In this document: positions 46,555 through 54,159 of the stretch, piece after piece
Numbering within the stretch: the first letter of the stretch is position 1
Layout of the letters: each line of letters opens with the position of its first letter
Assembly (NCBI RefSeq): GCF_900184245.1
Contig: NZ_FXXB01000008.1
Location: 930,001 to 994,000 of the forward strand
Length of the DNA: 64,000 bases
Source of the DNA: Brachybacterium massiliense
Lineage (GTDB): Bacteria > Actinomycetota > Actinomycetes > Actinomycetales > Dermabacteraceae
Direction: 5' to 3'
Position numbers and translations under genes: made by a program
The notes under the pieces: model-generated
Told to the model about the DNA's origin: nothing
The model's input: the letters and a program-made list of their open reading frames with translations, nothing else
Databases searched by the model: none

Positions 46555-46943
46555 TGCCTCCCTGGCTCACTGACCCCGAGGGCGTCGCCGCGTTCGTCGC
46601 GGCGCTGCTCGCGCTGCTCGTCACGATCGCCGGCGGACTGCTGGCCGCGATCGCCGCGATCGTCGCGGTCTGGCGCGCCAAGGTCAAGCCGCTGCTCACC
46701 GACACCAGCAAGGCGGCGCGCACCGCCGCCGACCAGCTCACCCCGAACCACGGTTCGAGCGCCCGTGACTCGCTCGGCAGGATCGAGAACACCCTCGACC
46801 GGCTCGACCGCTCCATGTCCCGCCAGATCGGCGAGATCCGCGCCGACATGAACCGCACCACGCAGCACAACGACCGCCAGCACAGCGAGATTTTCCGCAG
46901 GCTCCACGCACTCGAAACCCCGATGGAGGACACCCGACCATGA
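46554..46943 (+). CDS. Membrane protein of the lysis cassette (DUF2746-like)
   Basis: A 129-residue protein with one N-terminal helix (VAAFVAALLALLVTIAGGLL) and a long charged helix/coiled coil (SLGRIENTLDRLDRSMSRQI). One-helix proteins of this shape accompany endolysins in actinophages and are thought to act in lysis timing or as holins. It shares one base with the lysin stop. Confidence 0.6.
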   Translation: MPPWLTDPEGVAAFVAALLALLVTIAGGLLAAIAAIVAVWRAKVKPLLTDTSKAARTAADQLTPNHGSSARDSLGRIENTLDRLDRSMSRQIGEIRADMNRTTQHNDRQHSEIFRRLHALETPMEDTRP

Positions 46944-47176
46944 ACAAGTACCGCGCCGCCGGCCCCGCCGAGATCAACCTCGGCCGCATCATCCGCTCCC
47001 CTAAGGCCCGCCTGTACGTCTACGGCGTGCTTGGCGCAGCGGCGCCGCTGCTCGTTTCCTACGGCATCGTCACCGACAGCGAGGTCGCCCTGTGGCTGTC
47101 CCTCGCCGGGACTATCCTCGCCACCGGTGGGCTCGGCCTCGCCTCGGCGAACGTGCCTACCGCGTCAGACGACTGA
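46940..47176 (+). CDS. Two-helix holin
   Basis: A 78-residue protein with two hydrophobic stretches (LYVYGVLGAAAPLLVSYGI and VALWLSLAGTILATGGLGLA) and a short acidic tail, the form of class II holins found after actinophage lysins. It would permeabilise the membrane for lysin release. ATGA overlap with the gene before. Confidence 0.7.
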   Translation: MNKYRAAGPAEINLGRIIRSPKARLYVYGVLGAAAPLLVSYGIVTDSEVALWLSLAGTILATGGLGLASANVPTASDD

Positions 47177-47380
47177 GTCGCACGCGTTCCGGCACTGAGA
47201 GTTCGCGATCTGCTGCCGCGGGTTTCCCTCGAGGGTGTACTCCGTGATCAGCACTGCGATCAGATGCTCGCCACACTTCGGGCAGGGCTGCTTATCAGTG
47301 AGCTCAACCCACTTCTTCGTATCGGCAGGCCTCGAGGGCGGCTGAGGAGGAGTGGGGATTGGGCCGTGGTAGTCGCGCAT
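47165..47380 (-). CDS. Small zinc-finger protein next to the integrase
   Basis: A 71-residue protein with CPKCGEHLI near residue 33 and a second Cys pair (CRNAC) near the end, a zinc-ribbon layout. Orientation matches int rather than the lytic genes. It overlaps the holin 3' end by 12 bp and lies immediately downstream of int, so it may be read from the same transcript. Role unknown. Confidence 0.55.
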   Translation of the reverse strand: MRDYHGPIPTPPQPPSRPADTKKWVELTDKQPCPKCGEHLIAVLITEYTLEGNPRQQIANSQCRNACDSVV

Positions 47381-47389
47381 TTCCTCAGC

Positions 47390-48214
47390 TTAGGCCGCGA
47401 GCCGCTCGACCGTCGAGCGCATGCTCGAGGTGTCCAACGCGACATAGCGGCGCGTGGTCGCCGGTGAGGCGTGCCCGAGCAGCTGCTGCACCGTGAACAC
47501 GTCACGATCGAGGCTGTAGGCCCGCGTGGCGAACCGGTGCCGCAGCGCGTGCAACGTCCAGTCATCCGGCAGCGCCCGTGAGGCGAGCTTGCCAACGTAC
47601 CGGGGCGAGAGATGCCCGCCGTCGTCTCCGGGCAGCATGTACCCCCACCGGCGGCACTGCTCGCCGATCTCGGCCGCGAGCCCCGCCGGCAGCGGCACTA
47701 CGCGAGGCCGCTCGCCCTTGCCGTGCACGATCAGGGACCAGCCCCCGAGATCCTGCAGCAGATCCCGCCGGTGAATCTGTGCGATCTCGGCGCGGCGCAG
47801 CCCTACCTCGGCGGCGCAGCGCAGGATGAGCCGCACCCTCGGCGCGGCATCGCGCAGCGCTGCCCGGTAGGAGATCTCATCGACGGGGCGCGGCACGCCG
47901 GCGCTCGCTTTCACGCGGGGCAGCGCCTCGGCGGGGTTCACCTCGCCGCGGCCGGTGAGCGTCCACCAGGCCCAGAACGCCCGGTGTGTGTTGCGGTGCG
48001 AGCGCCTGGTCTCTGCCGCCCAGGACTGGCGCGAGAACCATCGCACGAGGCCCTCGCCGGTGACGAGCGCGGGCGATGACCAGCCGCCCACCCTCGCGCA
48101 CCGCTGCATGTGCTCGCGCCGCGTGCGCTGTGTCGTGGCCGGCACTCCGGCCGCGTTCATGCTGTCGATCCAGTCGGTGATCGCTGTGTTCCAAGACTCA
48201 TTGATGGTTGCCAT
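47390..48214 (-). CDS. int: Tyrosine integrase ending in an LAA degron-like tail
   Basis: A 274-residue phage integrase. The catalytic residues are visible: Arg in EVGLRRAEI, Lys in HGKGERPRVVPL, HxxR in HALRHRFAT, His in LLGHASPATT and the Tyr in TRRYVAL. The C-terminus is RSTVERLAA, whose last three residues equal those of the ssrA tag. The ATG at 48214 lies 88 bp inside attR. In circular phage the extended repressor would stop 17 bases upstream of it, making a rep-int operon. In the lysogen int is cut off from that promoter. Confidence 0.93.
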   Translation of the reverse strand: MATINESWNTAITDWIDSMNAAGVPATTQRTRREHMQRCARVGGWSSPALVTGEGLVRWFSRQSWAAETRRSHRNTHRAFWAWWTLTGRGEVNPAEALPRVKASAGVPRPVDEISYRAALRDAAPRVRLILRCAAEVGLRRAEIAQIHRRDLLQDLGGWSLIVHGKGERPRVVPLPAGLAAEIGEQCRRWGYMLPGDDGGHLSPRYVGKLASRALPDDWTLHALRHRFATRAYSLDRDVFTVQQLLGHASPATTRRYVALDTSSMRSTVERLAA

Positions 48215-48301
48215 GCCACACCGCTACCTGATCAGGCAGCGGCCGGCACGCGACGTGACCGAAGCGGTATCACCGCAGGCCGCGAGCCCGTCGATCCCAA
48301 C

Positions 48302-48336
48302 CAGAAGGTTGGGGGTTCGAATCCCTCCGGGCGCGC
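48302..48336 (+). repeat. attR core (35 bp)
   Basis: Identical to 27593-27627. Preceded by phage base C48301 and followed by host TTTCGGG, so the original tRNA gene ended here without an encoded CCA. Confidence 0.93.
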
Positions 48337-48346
48337 TTTCGGGAAA

Positions 48347-48376
48347 AGCCCCTCACCGCACACGCGGCGAGGGGCT
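48347..48376 (+). terminator. Original host terminator of tRNA-Arg
   Basis: AGCCCCTC-A-CCGC pairs with GCGG-C-GAGGGGCT around the loop ACAC, with one internal mismatch, followed by CTTCC. It is now separated from the tRNA by the prophage. Confidence 0.7.
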
Positions 48377-48437
48377 CTTCCGCATTCCGGGCTCGCCCGC
48401 GGCCTTCTGGCCGCACCGGGAACCCTCCCCGCTCGTG

Positions 48438-48785
48438 TCAGTAGCGGTGAGGGTCGTCGCCGGAGGCGGCGCCGGTGACATGCTCGGCGTGCGAGAGCGT
48501 CTCGGCCAGCAGTCGGCGCACGTGGGCGTCCGAGGCGCGGTAGTAGGCGTAGGTCCCCTCGCGCCTGCTCTCCACGAGTCCCGCCAGCCGCAGCTTCGCC
48601 AGGTGCTGGCTCACCGCCGCAGGGGTCGCCCCGACGGACTCCGCGAGCGCGTTGACGCTGGACTCCTGGGCGAACAGCGCCCAGAGGATCTTCACCCGGG
48701 TGGGATCGGCGAGCATGCGGAAGGTGCTCGCGGCGATGCGCGCATGCTCGTCATCGGGAACCGGGTTCACGGGCGCGGGATGCAT
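48438..48785 (-). CDS. ArsR/SmtB-family metal-responsive repressor
   Basis: A 115-residue winged-helix protein (FRMLADPTRVKILWALFAQE, then VNALAESVGATPAAVSQHLA and a beta wing REGTYAYYRASD). His and Asp residues at the C-terminal helix (HVRRLLAETLSHAEH) resemble the alpha5 zinc site of CzrA/SmtB. It diverges from a CDF exporter, with inverted repeats between them, so it most likely derepresses the exporter when zinc or cobalt binds. Confidence 0.85.
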   Translation of the reverse strand: MHPAPVNPVPDDEHARIAASTFRMLADPTRVKILWALFAQESSVNALAESVGATPAAVSQHLAKLRLAGLVESRREGTYAYYRASDAHVRRLLAETLSHAEHVTGAASGDDPHRY

Positions 48786-48798
48786 GTGCTCATGCTAC

Positions 48799-48830
48799 GC
48801 AGATCTTGCTATCTGCATGTCTACGCAGAT
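48799..48830. promoter_or_regulatory. ArsR operator: three GCAGAT half-sites
   Basis: GCAGAT (48799-48804), ATCTGC (48811-48816) and GCAGAT (48825-48830) form two overlapping perfect inverted repeats with spacers of 6 and 8 bases, midway between the divergent genes. A TACATT element just before the exporter GTG may be its -10 box. Confidence 0.7.
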
Positions 48831-48841
48831 ACATTGCTAGC

Positions 48842-49993
48842 GTGAACAGCTCCCCCGCGCAGCACGGACCGGTGCACTCCAGCGCTGACCCGCACCCGCA
48901 CCACGACGGCCATCCAGGCAGCCACAGCCACCACCACAGTCACGACGGCGGGCACCATCATGACCACGACGACCACCATGACCACCATGACCACCATGAC
49001 CACCACCACGACCATGGCGGCTCCCGCTGGGCGCGGCTGCGCCATGCGCTGACCCCGCACAGCCACGACCACGGCGAGGCGATCCGCACGGCGGAGGAGT
49101 CCAGTGCGATCGGCATCCGGGCGGCGTGGGTGAGCCTGGCGGGGATGGGCGCGACCGCGTTCCTGCAGATCGTGCTCGTCGCGCTCAGCGGCTCCGTCGC
49201 CCTGCTCGCTGACACCCTGCACAACCTCGGCCATCTCGCCACGACCATCCCGCTGATCATCGCGTTCCGCCTGGGGATGCGAGCACCCACGCGGCGCTAC
49301 AGCTACGGATTCCGGCGCGCCGAGGATCTGGTGGGGCTGCTGATCGGTGCGGTCATCGCGCTCTCGGCCGGGCTGATCGTGTGGGAGTCCGTGCGAGCGC
49401 TCACCGCTGAACGGGACATGACCCACCGCGGTTGGGTGCTGGCCGCGGCTCTCATCGGCGCCGCAGGGAACGAGGTGGTGGCGCGTTACCGGATCCGGGC
49501 CGGTCGGCGCATCGGCTCCGCCGCCCTGATCGCCGAGGGACAGCACGCGCGCACCGACGCCCTGACCTCCCTCGCCGTGGTGATCGGGGTGCTCGGCGCC
49601 TGGCTCGGCCTGCGCTGGATCGATCCGATGATCGGGCTCGTGATCGCTGTGATGGTGGTGCTGGTGCTGATCAGCTCGATGCGCACCGTGATCCACCGCC
49701 TGATGGACGGGGTGGAGCCCGGGGTCCTGGATGCCGTGGAGTCCGCGGCCGCGGGGGCCGACGGGGTCCGCGCTGTGCGGGACGTCCGAGCGCGCTGGAT
49801 CGGGCATCGCCTCGAGACGGAGCTCGTCGCCGTGGTCGACCCTGCGCTCGAGGTGGCCCGCTCCGCACAGATCGTCGACGCGGTCGAGGACCGGCTCCGC
49901 CAGGCGCTCCCCCACCTCGACCGCATCGTCGTGAGGATCACCGGCGCCTCGGCATCGGCCGACGCGGACGGGGCGGGCCAGGGTCGCCCCTGA
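48842..49993 (+). CDS. CDF-family divalent metal exporter with a His-rich N-terminus
   Basis: A 383-residue cation diffusion facilitator. Residues 12-58 are a His/Asp run (HHDHDDHHDHHDHHDHHHDH) encoded by near-perfect 9-bp repeats, likely a zinc-binding tail. The membrane domain has the site motifs ALLADTLHNLGH (HD-type) and GQHARTDALTSLAV, and a C-terminal cytoplasmic domain follows. Export of Zn, Co or Ni in exchange for protons. I prefer the GTG at 48842, which a leaderless transcript would fit; an in-frame start lies 36 bases upstream, within the operator. Confidence 0.88.
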   Translation: MNSSPAQHGPVHSSADPHPHHDGHPGSHSHHHSHDGGHHHDHDDHHDHHDHHDHHHDHGGSRWARLRHALTPHSHDHGEAIRTAEESSAIGIRAAWVSLAGMGATAFLQIVLVALSGSVALLADTLHNLGHLATTIPLIIAFRLGMRAPTRRYSYGFRRAEDLVGLLIGAVIALSAGLIVWESVRALTAERDMTHRGWVLAAALIGAAGNEVVARYRIRAGRRIGSAALIAEGQHARTDALTSLAVVIGVLGAWLGLRWIDPMIGLVIAVMVVLVLISSMRTVIHRLMDGVEPGVLDAVESAAAGADGVRAVRDVRARWIGHRLETELVAVVDPALEVARSAQIVDAVEDRLRQALPHLDRIVVRITGASASADADGAGQGRP

Positions 49994-50018
49994 ACCCGCC
50001 CCCGCGGCGCCCGCACGG

Positions 50019-51230
50019 TCAGCGGCCGGTGAGCGCCGCCTCCCGCACGGAGGTCCAGGACTGCATCCGCTCGCGTGCGTCGGCGTCGGGCTCCGCGGCG
50101 ATCGCCTCGAGCCGCGCCTGCTCGAGCAGCTCGTCGATCTCGACCCGCTGCCCGCGCTCGACGGACGCGACGGCCGCCTCGACCATCGCGAAGCTGAGCA
50201 GGTTCTCGTGCACCTCGCACAGGGGCGTGCGCCCCTCGCGCAGGGCGCTGACGCATTCCACGAGCGAGGCCGCGATCTGGTCCGGCTCCGGGGCGGTCTC
50301 GGCGTCCACCTGGGCCTGCAGCTGCGCGGTGGTGGCCTCGTCGTCGGTGCCGAGCACCGGGGCGCCGGTGCCATCCCACGTGGCCGAGCCGTGCTGGGCG
50401 GCGATCCGCCACTCCGAGTTCCAGCCGGTCGAGAGCCCGCGCGCGTTCCAGGTGCCGTGATACGCGAACAGGGAGTCATCGCTCATCTCGAAGGTCGCGC
50501 TCACGGTCGCATCGTGCGAGTAGACGCTCCAGTCCGGGCGGGTGCCGCGGGCGGTGACGGCCACCGGGTCCGCGCCGGTGATGTACCGGGCGGCGTCGAA
50601 GGCGTGGATGCCCATGTCCCGCAGCATCGGGTGCTGCTGGGTGCGGCGGTAGCCGTCGTGCTCGACGAACAGCGAGAAGAAGGCGCTGGTCATCACCGTC
50701 GGCCCGTGGGCGGCGACGAAGCTGCGCAGCTGGCGCACCTGGCGGAAGAAGCGCCGCGACTGGGAGACCATGAACGGCACCCCGGTCAGCTCCGCATGCG
50801 CCATCAGGCTGATCGCCTCGGACAGGGTCTCGGTGACCGGCTTCTCGCCCAGGACCGGGATCCCGGCGTGCAGGGCCTTGACGGTCACCGGATGGTGGGC
50901 GACCGGCACGGTCGGGTTGATCAGCAGGTCCGCGCCCAGCTCAACGGCGAGGTCGACGCCGTCGGTGCCCGCACGCACCGTCGAGGGGTCCGCGCCGGAC
51001 TGCTCGATCACGCGCTGCGGGGCGCCGTCGACGAGGTCCGCGACGCCCACCAGCTCGGCGACCTCGCTCGCGACCACCTCGCGGGCCCACCAGCTGCCCA
51101 TCCCGCCGGCGCCGACGATCACCACGCGGGCGGGCCGGTCCGCGGGCAGGCGCGGGAAGCCGGTGAGCTCAGGGCCGGGGGCGGGCGCGGCGGAGGTGTC
51201 GGTCAGGTGCTCGGCGACCTCAGATGACAC
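50019..51230 (-). CDS. Gfo/Idh/MocA-family oxidoreductase
   Basis: A 403-residue NAD(P)-dependent dehydrogenase of sugar or inositol type. Rossmann motif VVIVGAGGMGSWWA (near residue 38), the catalytic segment LGEKPVTETL, and a C-terminal beta-sheet domain with GIHAFDAARYITG. The GTG at 51230 overlaps the ThuA gene by 11 bp. The partner ThuA protein and lack of a transporter point to a sugar-related oxidation whose substrate cannot be named. Confidence 0.82.
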   Translation of the reverse strand: MSSEVAEHLTDTSAAPAPGPELTGFPRLPADRPARVVIVGAGGMGSWWAREVVASEVAELVGVADLVDGAPQRVIEQSGADPSTVRAGTDGVDLAVELGADLLINPTVPVAHHPVTVKALHAGIPVLGEKPVTETLSEAISLMAHAELTGVPFMVSQSRRFFRQVRQLRSFVAAHGPTVMTSAFFSLFVEHDGYRRTQQHPMLRDMGIHAFDAARYITGADPVAVTARGTRPDWSVYSHDATVSATFEMSDDSLFAYHGTWNARGLSTGWNSEWRIAAQHGSATWDGTGAPVLGTDDEATTAQLQAQVDAETAPEPDQIAASLVECVSALREGRTPLCEVHENLLSFAMVEAAVASVERGQRVEIDELLEQARLEAIAAEPDADARERMQSWTSVREAALTGR

Positions 51231-51984
51231 GGGTGACCTCGTCACCGCGGTACCAGTCGCGCGGGGCGTTGGCGATCTTGACCGGCGCGGCCTCGCGCTC
51301 CTCCGGGCGCGCCCACACCACGGCGTTGGCGAGCACCCGCTGGATCTCGGCCTGGTGGTAGACGGGGTACTCCTGGTCGCCGGGGCTGAAGTAGAAGATC
51401 TTGCCCTTGCCGCGACGGAAGGCGGCACCGGAGCGGAACACCTCTCCCCCGGCGAAGGAGGAGACGAACACGAGCTCATCCGGCGCGGGGATGTCGAACA
51501 TCTCCCCGTACATCTCCTGGGCGGGGATCACGATCGGGTGGGGCACGCCCCGGGCGATCGGGTGGGAGCCGTTGACGGTCCACACCCGCTCCTCCTCGCC
51601 CTCGTTGCGCCAGAGCAGGTTGCAGGTGGTGCCCATGAGGGCCTTGAACGGCTTGGAGTAGTGGGCGGAGTGCAGGGGCACCAGGCCCATGCCCTCGTGG
51701 ACGCGGCGCACCACGCGCTCCACGATGTGGTCGGGGACGTCGTCGTGGGCCATGTGGCCCCACCAGGTGAGCACGTCGGTCTGGGCGAGTGCGTCCTCGG
51801 AGAGGGACTCCTCGATGTCGTCGAGCAGCGCGATGCGCACCTCGGCCTCGACCCCGTCGGCCGCGAGGAGGCTGCGCAGCCCCTCGGCGATCGTGGTGTG
51901 CATGCCCTCGGGGTAGATCTCCTGGACCGTCCGGTCCACCTTCTCGTGCCGGTTCTCGCCGAAGACGGCGATGCGCAGTGCCAT
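51220..51984 (-). CDS. ThuA-like domain protein
   Basis: A 254-residue protein of the trehalose-utilisation ThuA family, a class I amidotransferase-like fold (LRIAVFGENRHEK, TDVLTWWGHMAHDDV, GLVPLHSAHYSKPFKALMGT, ending with FYFSPGDQEYPVYH). ThuA helps convert 3-keto disaccharides in rhizobia. It pairs with the overlapping Gfo/Idh gene, a common combination in keto-sugar metabolism. Confidence 0.82.
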   Translation of the reverse strand: MALRIAVFGENRHEKVDRTVQEIYPEGMHTTIAEGLRSLLAADGVEAEVRIALLDDIEESLSEDALAQTDVLTWWGHMAHDDVPDHIVERVVRRVHEGMGLVPLHSAHYSKPFKALMGTTCNLLWRNEGEEERVWTVNGSHPIARGVPHPIVIPAQEMYGEMFDIPAPDELVFVSSFAGGEVFRSGAAFRRGKGKIFYFSPGDQEYPVYHQAEIQRVLANAVVWARPEEREAAPVKIANAPRDWYRGDEVTRVI

Positions 51985-52152
51985 GGTGCAGTTCATCCTG
52001 TCGCTGGTGGGTCGCGGACTGGGCCGCGGTGACGTGCATCCCATCGTAGGGGCGCAGGCCGACGCCGCGCACGACCATCCCTGCGCGCGCCCTGCCGGGC
52101 CCGGACGACACCGGCAGGCGCGGCGCCGAACGGGACGAAATGCTCGCCCCGG

Positions 52153-52177
52153 CCGTGAGCGCTCACGGAATCCGTGA
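52153..52177. promoter_or_regulatory. Overlapping palindromes between thuA and the esterase gene
   Basis: A perfect 16-bp palindrome CCGTGAGCGCTCACGG (52153-52168) overlaps a second one, TCACGGA-A-TCCGTGA (52163-52177), giving three CCGTGA half-sites. This looks like an operator controlling one or both divergent genes. No regulator gene is adjacent. Confidence 0.55.
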
Positions 52178-52211
52178 CCCGCATGTGATCTGATTCTCAC
52201 CGTCTGCGCAC

Positions 52212-52526
52212 TATGGTCTGGGACAGGCTCCTTCAACGGCGAAGGAGCCTGCACCTCTCGAGACGGAGGGCCGTCTCGGGATCGTCGCGGGGGCCCCGTG
52301 CCCCGCCCGGGCCGGGCCGATGCCTCCTTCCGGACTCAGCACCATCGGCCCGGCACCGACGATCCGCTCTGCGCCGCGCACTTTCGTACTTCCGTGCCAT
52401 CCCGGTACGGAGGTGCTGATTGCACGCACCCCCCGAATTGCAGGTTTGACCTGCGGTTCTTGCAACCCTCGCGGACGCGGGCGACTGTGTGAGCGGACAC
52501 ATCGACATCTGCTCCCTGGAGGACCC
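52212..52526 (+). ncRNA. Structured leader with five successive hairpins
   Basis: After a TATGGT box (52212-52217) the roughly 310 bases to the esterase ATG contain no gene but a series of stems. H1 52224-52251 has 11 perfect pairs. H2 52259-52278 has 8. H3 52311-52354 has 12 around a 20-nt loop. H4 52388-52414 has 11 including two G-U. H5 52440-52454 has 6. I recognise no known riboswitch consensus in it. Candidate cis-regulatory RNA or independent small RNA. Confidence 0.5.
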
Positions 52527-53645
52527 ATGTCCCAGCACGTCTCCGACTCCCCCGCCCCCACTGGCCTCTCCCGACTCTCCCGGATCTCTCCCTCTCGCCG
52601 TTCGCTGCTCCTGGGCGCCGCGGCCGCCGCGCCGATCGTCGCCCTGGGCGCTGGCAGCGCCTCCGCCCTCGGCGGATACCGCGACGCCGGCGGCCTGCAC
52701 ATCACCCACGAGTGGATCCACGAGGACATCCGCTCCGTGGACTTCCGCTTCGACACCGGCGGGCAGGTGCAGACCTTCCCGCCCTCGCTGCGCGTGACGG
52801 TCCCTGCCGGGTACGACGAGAACCCGGACCGCCATTACCCGGTGGTGCTGCTCCTACACGGGGGCGGCGGTATGTACCAGGACTGGACCAATCACGGCAA
52901 CGTCATCGAGCAGACCGAGAAGCACGAGGCCATCGTGGTGATGCCCGATGGCGGCGGCGGCTCCTTCTACTCCAACGCGAACTTCCCCCGGGCCGGGCTC
53001 GTCGCCAACTGGGAGACGTTCATCATGGAGATGGTGCTCCCGTTCGTGCACGCGAACTTCCGCACCGCCCCGGACCGGATGGCCATCGCGGGGCTCTCGA
53101 TGGGCGGCTTCGGCGCCCTGGCTCTCGGCCAGCGCTACTGGGGCCACTTCCGCTCCGTCAGCTCCTACTCCGGTCCCGCCGACTGCGGCGCCACCCCTCA
53201 CGGCCTGCTGGTGGGCACGCTGATCATGGTCTCGCCCCTCGGCGACGTGCCCCGCTACGGTCTGCGTGCGAACGGCCCCGGCGCGATCTGGGGCCTGGAG
53301 CCCTACCCGGAGATCGCGCGCGGCTACAACCCGATGGAGAACATCGAGACCTACCGCGACAAGCGCGTCTTCCTGCGCACCGGCAACGGCCCGCTGCTGG
53401 ACCTGCTGGGCTTCGACGGGATGGACGATCTGGTGGGCGAGTACCGCAGCCGCCTGGCTGAGTTCGGCATGGACGTCCAGGAGAACGTCGTGATGCACAC
53501 GCAGGAATCCTTCTCCAACGCCCTCTCCGACGCCGGGATCGAGCACGACTTCCGCGTCGACGACGGCGAGACCCACGAGTGGGGACTGTGGAACCGCAGC
53601 TTCGCCGAGGACCTGCCGGGAATGATGAAGGTGCTCAACTCCTGA
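52527..53645 (+). CDS. Tat-exported alpha/beta-hydrolase esterase
   Basis: A 372-residue secreted enzyme. Twin-arginine signal SPSRRSLLLGAAAAAPIVAL with an ASA cleavage site near residue 48. The hydrolase fold has the oxyanion segment VLLLHGGGGMYQDW and nucleophile elbow AGLSMGGFGALAL, and ends with the histidine in DDGETHEWGLW. The family includes FrmB/antigen-85-like esterases and acetyl-xylan or feruloyl esterases; substrate unknown. GGAGG lies five bases before the ATG at 52527. Confidence 0.85.
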   Translation: MSQHVSDSPAPTGLSRLSRISPSRRSLLLGAAAAAPIVALGAGSASALGGYRDAGGLHITHEWIHEDIRSVDFRFDTGGQVQTFPPSLRVTVPAGYDENPDRHYPVVLLLHGGGGMYQDWTNHGNVIEQTEKHEAIVVMPDGGGGSFYSNANFPRAGLVANWETFIMEMVLPFVHANFRTAPDRMAIAGLSMGGFGALALGQRYWGHFRSVSSYSGPADCGATPHGLLVGTLIMVSPLGDVPRYGLRANGPGAIWGLEPYPEIARGYNPMENIETYRDKRVFLRTGNGPLLDLLGFDGMDDLVGEYRSRLAEFGMDVQENVVMHTQESFSNALSDAGIEHDFRVDDGETHEWGLWNRSFAEDLPGMMKVLNS

Positions 53646-53718
53646 TCGACGTGCTGTGAGCGCGCGAACGGCAGGAGATCAGGCAAGAAAGCACCGCCTG
53701 ATCGACGTGCTGTGAGCC
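53642..53718 (+). repeat. 21-bp direct repeat, 56-bp period
   Basis: CCTGATCGACGTGCTGTGAG followed by C occurs at 53642-53662 and again at 53698-53718, with an inverted GATCAGG in between. The first copy includes the esterase stop codon. Confidence 0.7.
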
Positions 53719-53737
53719 CGAGCCCCTGAGCCCTGGC

Positions 53738-54127
53738 TCAGCTCCTCCGCACCCGCACCAGACGGCCGTCGGCCTCGAGCTTCCTCTCGAGGGCGGCGGC
53801 CGTCTCGCCGTGGGTGCGGGCGGCGCGGGCACGGCCCCGCAGGCCGCCCAGGGCGCGCCCGGCGGAGTCGCCCCACAGGTAGCGGATCTCGGTGACGCCG
53901 GGGCCCTCGCGCAGCTCGAGCGGGGCGGTGAGGTGGAAGGCGGAGCCGGCGAGTGCGCCGAGGAACACGGTGCGGCGCCTGCTGCCGATCTCGTAGGAGA
54001 CCCTGCCCGGGCCGCGTTCCGCGACGCTCCAGCCGCGCCCGGTGAAGAACTCCTCGAGCAGGGCCTCCGCCGCGTCGGGCTCCGCCCGCACGGTGAGCAC
54101 CACGCCCGAGCCCGGGTGAGTGCGCAT
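53738..54127 (-). CDS. Hypothetical protein at the end of the lipid operon
   Basis: A 129-residue basic protein of mixed alpha/beta pattern (VVLTVRAEPDAAEALLEEFF, RTVFLGALAGSAFHLTAPLEL, TEIRYLWGDSAGRALGG). No signal, helix or known motif. It lies 32 bases after the phosphatase gene on the same strand and is probably the last gene of that operon. The ATG at 54127 is preferred over an upstream in-frame start inside the gap. Confidence 0.5.
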   Translation of the reverse strand: MRTHPGSGVVLTVRAEPDAAEALLEEFFTGRGWSVAERGPGRVSYEIGSRRRTVFLGALAGSAFHLTAPLELREGPGVTEIRYLWGDSAGRALGGLRGRARAARTHGETAAALERKLEADGRLVRVRRS

Positions 54128-54159
54128 GCCCCCGCTCACACTCCGGCCCACGCCCCCGC

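Larger units (their letters stand above)
27593..48336. mobile_element. Siphovirus prophage integrated in tRNA-Arg(ACG)
   Basis: 20.74 kb between 35-bp att cores, 19.3 kb without its IS. Order: repressor (minus), Cro/Xis-like gene, small early genes, HNH, terminase, portal, protease-capsid fusion, connectors, tail tube, tail chaperone (IS-interrupted), tape measure, two tail-tip genes, endolysin, holin genes, integrase (minus). This is a complete HK97-type head and long-tail plan in very little DNA. No helicase, primase, polymerase or replication initiator is recognisable. The IS probably blocks virion assembly while leaving immunity intact. Confidence 0.95.

Noticed and set aside
48960-49015. 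CRISPR-like or satellite array
   Set aside because: The 9-bp repeats are in-frame codons for a His/Asp metal-binding tail, with no spacers.
52212-52526. Assignment of the leader to a known riboswitch (TPP, cobalamin, SAM, c-di-AMP)
   Set aside because: None of the conserved sequence blocks I know for these classes could be found; only structure is evident.
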